This document shows positions 11,960-16,144 of a stretch of DNA of 16,144 nucleotides, one piece after another. This DNA comes from an uncultured Acetatifactor sp. (GTDB lineage: Bacteria; Bacillota; Clostridia; Lachnospirales; Lachnospiraceae): the NCBI GenBank assembly GCA_910589035.1, contig CAJUSI010000011.1, positions 1 to 16,144 on the forward strand. Reading direction: 5' to 3'. The notes below the pieces were generated by a model that saw nothing but the letters and a program-made list of their open reading frames with translations, searched no databases and was not told the origin of the DNA. The stretch's first letter is position 1. Every line of letters starts with the position of its first letter. The translations under genes were made by a program, and so were the position numbers.

Positions 11960-13860
11960 CGAAATTGGGTGTAATACTGGGCCTGGGCGTTCCACAGCCG
12001 GGAGTAGGTTCCGCCTTCCTCCGACACCAGCTCCTCGTGGGTTCCCCGCTGCACGATCCCGCCCTGGTGGAATACCAGAATGGTATCGCAGAATTTACAG
12101 GAAGAGAGCCGATGGCTGATATAGACCGCCGTCCGGTTCCCCGCAATCCCCTGAAACCGGGCGTAGACCTCGGCCTCGGCAATTGGGTCCAGGGCTGCAG
12201 TGGGTTCGTCCAGAACCAGGAAAGGCGCATTCCTGTAGATCCCCCTGGCCAGAGCAATTTTCTGGGCCTCTCCTCCGGAGACCTCCACGCCCTCCTGTTC
12301 GAAATCCTTATACAGGGGCGTCTCTATCCCCGCGGGCATCCGGGAGAGCCGCTCCCCGAACCCGGCGTCCTCCAGGCATTTCTTCACCCGGTCCCCGTCA
12401 TATTCCCTGCCTGCCGCCACATTCTGAGCCAGGGGAAAGGAAAAGAGCCTGAAATCCTGGAAAACCACCGAGAAAATAGACATGTATTCCCGGTAATCAT
12501 ATTTCCGGATATCGATTCCGTTCAGCCGGATCTCCCCCTCCGTGGGATCGTACAGCCTGCAGAGCAGCTTGATAAAGGTGGTCTTGCCGGAACCGTTTCT
12601 TCCTACGATGGCAAGCCTTTTCCCCACATCCAGCTTCACGGAAATATCTTTCAGCACCCAGGTTTCAGAGCCGGGATAGCGGAAGCTTACATTGCAGAAT
12701 TCGATTTCATACTCGTTGTCCCCATCCTGACAGAGCACACGCTTTTCCACCGGGATCGTGCCCTGATACTTCCTGTTCGGCAGATCCAGATAGCCGAACA
12801 TTTCCTGCAGATAGGCACAGTACGTGGCGTTGTCGGAGAGCAGATACATCAGCTCCCGCCAGCCGTCCCCCAGCCTGGAAAGGACGGCCACGTACTGTAC
12901 GATGCTGCCAGCCCCGAAGGCGCCGAAGTAGGCCTTCAGGACCACATAGAGATAGCACACCGCGTTTGCCAGCCCTACCAGAACGCCGGCCAGAGCGGGA
13001 TACAGCGCCATGAAAAATACGCTTCTGCCGCTGTGCCGGTTCCATTCAAGCATTTTGTCCATGGCCCGTTCCGCCATGATATTCTGCTCATAGATCCGCA
13101 CATCCTTTGCCCTGTGGGACTCCATAAACAGTTCATTCCCGAAAAAGGCGCTCATCCGGTCAAACCAGACTGTCCTCTTACACCACTCCCGGAAGATTTT
13201 GTCCGCCCTTACCGACGCCCCATAGTAGGATCTGCCTCCCAGGAAAATGCAGAGCAGCAAAATCAGTATCCAGACAGGATGGTTCATCCTCTCGCTGCGG
13301 GATCTGGCGGCAAAAAGCCCGATGCTCATGGACAGAGAGGCGGCGAGATTTACAAAGCAGCGGACAAGAGTGGCCGTTCCCCAGACAAGCTGCGCCATAC
13401 CATTTCCGAACATATAGAGATTCTCTTCCACCTGCTTCTTCTGCCTCTGGATCCCGGCATTTTCCAGGTCCTCAAAGTCCAGGCTCATCTGCTTGTCCGA
13501 GAATATTTTCCCAAAGCAGGCCCACATCTGGGCTTCCTTCTCACTGCACACCCGGTTTATCAGCCCCTTTGCCACCGCGCACAGAAATCCCGTGAAAACC
13601 GTAGCCGCCACATACAGAGCCAGCAGATCCGCTCTACGCTCCCCCGTTATCTCATCGATAATCCTGGCGGAAAACCAGACGATCACAAAGGGCTGCAGGG
13701 AAGCCACCAGCTCATGGAACGCCTTATCCCTGGCAAGTCCCGGACAGTACTTCCCCAGGAGCCGAAAGCCCCGGGAAGTGATTTCTATACGCCTGCGAAG
13801 CGGCAGCTTTTCCTTTCTCTTTTCTTCTTTCTTTTCTTCTTTCTTTTCCTTCTCCATCAT
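11956..13860 (-). CDS. ABC exporter half-transporter (membrane domain plus ATPase)
   Basis: 634 residues, a type IV (ABCB-like) exporter subunit. An N-terminal membrane domain has hydrophobic spans near 54-69, 80-98, 155-185, 196-208 and 282-313, followed by an ATPase domain with Walker A GRNGSGKTT (420-428), Q-loop VFQDF, signature VSGGEAQ (527-533), Walker B FLVLDEP (547-553) and switch His583. All catalytic residues are intact. The first 20 residues are almost only Lys and Glu, encoded by a purine-only run (pyrimidine tract about 13808-13854 on the plus strand). The start is taken at ATG 13860, 7 bases after GGAGG, not the GTG at 13881. It follows the other ABC gene by 147 bp and probably pairs with it. 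The transported substrate is unknown. Confidence 0.93.
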   Translation of the reverse strand: MMEKEKKEEKKEEKRKEKLPLRRRIEITSRGFRLLGKYCPGLARDKAFHELVASLQPFVIVWFSARIIDEITGERRADLLALYVAATVFTGFLCAVAKGLINRVCSEKEAQMWACFGKIFSDKQMSLDFEDLENAGIQRQKKQVEENLYMFGNGMAQLVWGTATLVRCFVNLAASLSMSIGLFAARSRSERMNHPVWILILLLCIFLGGRSYYGASVRADKIFREWCKRTVWFDRMSAFFGNELFMESHRAKDVRIYEQNIMAERAMDKMLEWNRHSGRSVFFMALYPALAGVLVGLANAVCYLYVVLKAYFGAFGAGSIVQYVAVLSRLGDGWRELMYLLSDNATYCAYLQEMFGYLDLPNRKYQGTIPVEKRVLCQDGDNEYEIEFCNVSFRYPGSETWVLKDISVKLDVGKRLAIVGRNGSGKTTFIKLLCRLYDPTEGEIRLNGIDIRKYDYREYMSIFSVVFQDFRLFSFPLAQNVAAGREYDGDRVKKCLEDAGFGERLSRMPAGIETPLYKDFEQEGVEVSGGEAQKIALARGIYRNAPFLVLDEPTAALDPIAEAEVYARFQGIAGNRTAVYISHRLSSCKFCDTILVFHQGGIVQRGTHEELVSEEGGTYSRLWNAQAQYYTQFR

Positions 13861-13886
13861 TCCGATACCTCCAACCAGCACTTGTA

Positions 13887-13982
13887 TCAGTTATCTGTAG
13901 ACAGTTCCCTGGCCCAGGCAAGCCGGAACCAAAGTTTTCCCAAAAATAACAGAATTTCATTGTTAAGTGCCTCAAGGGCCTG
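13887..13982 (-). pseudogene. Short protein-like reading frame between the ABC genes
   Basis: One frame reads QALEALNNEILLFLGKLWFR and goes on through LAWARELSTDN to a stop, 31 codons that look like real protein (amphipathic, hydrophobic core). It has no start codon in frame: a TGA stands directly before the Gln. An ATG at 14002 lies in a different frame, so a frameshift or nonsense change could have broken a small gene. GAGG near 13971 is the only ribosome-site-like sequence. I do not recognise the peptide. Confidence 0.25.
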
Positions 13983-14007
13983 TCAGGAAATGCTGTCTCC
14001 ATTGTAC

Positions 14008-16005
14008 TTACACGGGCATAAGCGGCTTGTCCTCCCGGTAATACTCCGCCTGGGTCTCAAAGAGATGCCGGTATTTTCCCTTTATCGCCAGCAGGCTCTC
14101 ATGGGTGCCCTCCTCGCATATGACACCCTCCTCCATCAGCAGAATGCGATGACAGAAGCTGGTGCTGGCAAGCCTGTGGGAGATGAAAAGAGAGGTTTTG
14201 CCCTGGCTCATCCCATGGTAATTTTCATACAATCCGCTCTCCGCAATGGGATCCAGGGCCGCCGTGGGCTCGTCCAGGATCAGAATGGGCGCATCCCTGT
14301 ACAGCGCCCGGGCCAACAGAAGCTTTTGAATCTCTCCGCCGGAAAACTCCACGCCCTCATCATGGATGGTTTTCCCGAATTCACTGTCCATCCCTTTCGG
14401 CAGCTCCGAAACCTTTTCCCACAGCCCCGCTCTCTCCAGGCAATGCCGCACCCTCTGCCGGTCCGCCTTCTCCCCCGGGGCCTCCGCCACGATTTCCGCC
14501 AGAGTCACCGGCAGGATGCTGAATTGCTGGAATACGGCGGAGAAAATCCGATAATACTCCTTCCGGTTGTATTCCCGGAGATCGATCCCGTCATAGAGCA
14601 CCTCCCCCTCCGCAGGATCGATCAGGCCGCAGAGAAGCTTTACCAGCGTGGTTTTGCCGGCGCCGTTAAGCCCCACCACTGCCAGATGCTCTCCCGGCTC
14701 AATTTCCAGATTGATATTTCGCAGGGTGTCTTTTTCCGATCCCGGATACCGGTAGCTGACATTTTTCAGCCGGATGGTCCCCGGAAATCCGCCGGGCACG
14801 GCAATTCCCCCCTCACCGCGGTAACGCTCGGGATATTCCAGGCAGGAGCGGTAATAATTGATCTCCCGGCTGGTGCGGTTTAATTGTGACACCTGTGTCA
14901 TAACATTGCCAAGCCAGGCGGAAAATCCGGTTATCACGCCGATATAGAGTACAAAATCTGCCGCCGTCATCCGCCCGTTCCACACAAGGTAAAGCAGGTA
15001 CAGATAAGCCGCGCTCTCCTGCAGAAGCGTCAGCCCGCTCTCTCCCACGGCTGTGCCGAAAACCCTGGAGGCAAATCTCTTATACCATCCTCCAAGCCCC
15101 TGCATATAGCCCGCATAAAGATCCGAAAACCATGAAGTCATGGAAAAAAGCCGGATGTCCTTGGCGGAACGGATATCACCGGATATCCTGTTGAGATAAT
15201 CCATCCGCTGCTGGAAGGCAGTTTTCTCCCCGTTGTTCTCCGCCGTCCACTTCACAATCCTCCGGTTCAGGAAGTACCGACCGGCGGTGGTACCCGCCAG
15301 AAACAGAATCATCAGCGGATTCAGCACCCCGAGCACTCCTGTAAAAACGGTGAGTCCCAACAGGCTCACGGAAAGGCTCATCAGCATATCATACACGCTC
15401 ACCAGGGCCGCATTATTATTATTGCAGCATCTGAATCCTTCCGTCTGCAGCCTGCGGAAACGCTCATCCTCCTGGTTGCAGTAATCCGTTGTCAGTCCCT
15501 TTATGGCAAAACGCTTCTGGTAAAAAGTATTCATCTGGAGTCTCTGGATGGAGATATACTGCGTCAGAAATATCTCCCCGCCGGATAGAATTGACAGAGA
15601 TGTCATAAACAGAAGCACCGCCCATATCAGCTCTGCAGGGCTGCTTCCAATAGAGATTTTCTCGATTACCACCTTGGGAAGCCAGGTGGTCAGAATGGAC
15701 TGTGCCACTTTCGCAAGGATGGAAGCAGTGCAGAGAACCAGCAGCATAGGATAAAACTCCGCGGCATTTTTCAGACAAAATCGAATATTTTGGAGAGAAG
15801 AATATTGCTTCAGATGCAGAGTATCGTTGTTTTTATTTTCCGCATTTCTTCGTTTATTTTGCTTTCTGTTTCTGTTGGAATTGCTGTTTCTATTTGCATT
15901 ATTGCTGCTATTGGCGCTGCTGCTTCCATTGGCATTATTGCTTTCATTGGCGCTACTGCTTCCATTGGCATTACTGTCTGTACCGTTATTTTTAAGTTTT
16001 TTCAT
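14008..16005 (-). CDS. ABC exporter half-transporter with Asn/Ser-rich N-terminal tail
   Basis: 665 residues, same architecture as the next gene. Hydrophobic spans lie near 86-105, 126-142, 208-240, 325-342 and 350-367. The ATPase domain has Walker A GLNGAGKTT (445-453), Q-loop VFQQF, signature FSGGEIQ (554-560), Walker B LILDEP (575-580) and switch His610, all intact. Residues about 10-60 are a low-complexity, probably disordered tail of Asn, Ser, Ala and Arg built from a 12-residue repeat. The ATG at 16005 is chosen over an upstream TTG (16020), because the family-like basic start MKKLKNN begins there; no good ribosome binding site is visible for either. It is first in the ABC gene pair, and a heterodimer with the downstream subunit is the likely product. 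Confidence 0.92.
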   Translation of the reverse strand: MKKLKNNGTDSNANGSSSANESNNANGSSSANSSNNANRNSNSNRNRKQNKRRNAENKNNDTLHLKQYSSLQNIRFCLKNAAEFYPMLLVLCTASILAKVAQSILTTWLPKVVIEKISIGSSPAELIWAVLLFMTSLSILSGGEIFLTQYISIQRLQMNTFYQKRFAIKGLTTDYCNQEDERFRRLQTEGFRCCNNNNAALVSVYDMLMSLSVSLLGLTVFTGVLGVLNPLMILFLAGTTAGRYFLNRRIVKWTAENNGEKTAFQQRMDYLNRISGDIRSAKDIRLFSMTSWFSDLYAGYMQGLGGWYKRFASRVFGTAVGESGLTLLQESAAYLYLLYLVWNGRMTAADFVLYIGVITGFSAWLGNVMTQVSQLNRTSREINYYRSCLEYPERYRGEGGIAVPGGFPGTIRLKNVSYRYPGSEKDTLRNINLEIEPGEHLAVVGLNGAGKTTLVKLLCGLIDPAEGEVLYDGIDLREYNRKEYYRIFSAVFQQFSILPVTLAEIVAEAPGEKADRQRVRHCLERAGLWEKVSELPKGMDSEFGKTIHDEGVEFSGGEIQKLLLARALYRDAPILILDEPTAALDPIAESGLYENYHGMSQGKTSLFISHRLASTSFCHRILLMEEGVICEEGTHESLLAIKGKYRHLFETQAEYYREDKPLMPV
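15865..15972 (-). repeat. 36-bp in-gene repeats encoding the Asn/Ser tail
   Basis: Two near-identical 36-bp units (15937-15972 and 15901-15936) encode NANGSSSANESN and NANGSSSANSSN; a third, diverged unit (15865-15900) encodes NANRNSNSNRNR. Only a few bases differ between the first two units, so recent duplication is likely and the tail length may vary between strains. Confidence 0.85.
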
Positions 16006-16104
16006 AATGACTATATACAATGCTCAGCCAATTTTTTAAGTGCGTTTTATGGGACTCAATAAGTGGTATGATAGCTTCATCATAAAGAAACGAGGCACCA
16101 TATC

Positions 16105-16144
16105 ATGAGCAAATATATTGATCCAAAGGCTAACACATACAGCC
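16105..16144 (+). CDS. Start of a plus-strand gene, cut by the window edge
   Basis: The ATG at 16105 follows GAGG (16092-16095) by 9 bases and opens the frame MSKYIDPKANTYS, which runs off the window. A TATGAT (16067-16072) may be its -10 box, but no good -35 box is evident. It is divergent from the ABC gene pair. Thirteen residues are too few to name a family. Confidence 0.6.
   Translation, partial: MSKYIDPKANTYS

Noticed and set aside
11923..14883. Very long (986-codon) plus-strand open frame opposite the ABC genes
   Set aside because: It has no ribosome binding site or recognisable motif and lies antisense to two intact ABC transporters, so it is a composition effect.

Overview
The window looks like chromosomal DNA of a gut-type member of the Clostridia, most likely Lachnospiraceae. 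This rests on strong AGGAGG-type ribosome binding sites, a moderately G+C-rich Gram-positive coding style, and a polyamine gene cluster plus an anaerobic sulfatase/maturase pair typical of that family. The genus is inference. Almost all genes are on the minus strand; the exceptions are the toxIN locus at the left end and the first codons of a gene at the right edge.

Left end (1-1021, plus strand): a complete type III toxin-antitoxin locus. A consensus promoter (180-208) leads into three tandem 38-nt repeats (238-351), then a GNRA-capped hairpin terminator (358-390), then a 186-residue ToxN/AbiQ-family endoribonuclease (461-1021). This is the classic toxIN layout, with the RNA antitoxin as the repeat array. 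It is the most notable system in the window and a probable phage-defence (abortive infection) module. The DNA before it (1-171) carries direct and inverted repeats that may be an insertion-sequence end.

Polyamine region (1122-7116, minus; read right to left): speD (AdoMet decarboxylase), an Orn/Lys/Arg decarboxylase-family enzyme (probably arginine decarboxylase), a GNAT acetyltransferase, speE (spermidine synthase), an unrecognised 221-residue protein, and a carboxy(nor)spermidine dehydrogenase. The set contains both known spermidine routes: the AdoMet route (SpeD+SpeE) and the first step of the aspartate-semialdehyde route. The partner carboxynorspermidine decarboxylase is not seen; toxIN lies where downstream cluster genes would be expected. 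speD is preceded by an 885-bp gene-free stretch holding a strong minus-strand promoter, a hairpin array, an intrinsic terminator and further hairpins, so it has either an attenuated leader or a separate small RNA in front of it.

Middle (8002-8810, minus): a NUDIX hydrolase followed by an unrecognised 114-residue protein, then a 458-bp gene-free stretch with inverted repeats and a likely terminator.

Right part (9269-16005, minus): two ABC exporter half-transporters in tandem (probably a heterodimer, both with odd low-complexity N-terminal tails), then a consensus promoter, a Cys-type sulfatase without a signal peptide, and its radical-SAM formylglycine maturase, whose cluster cysteines match the anSME family closely. 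At the right edge a plus-strand gene begins at 16105 and runs out of the window.
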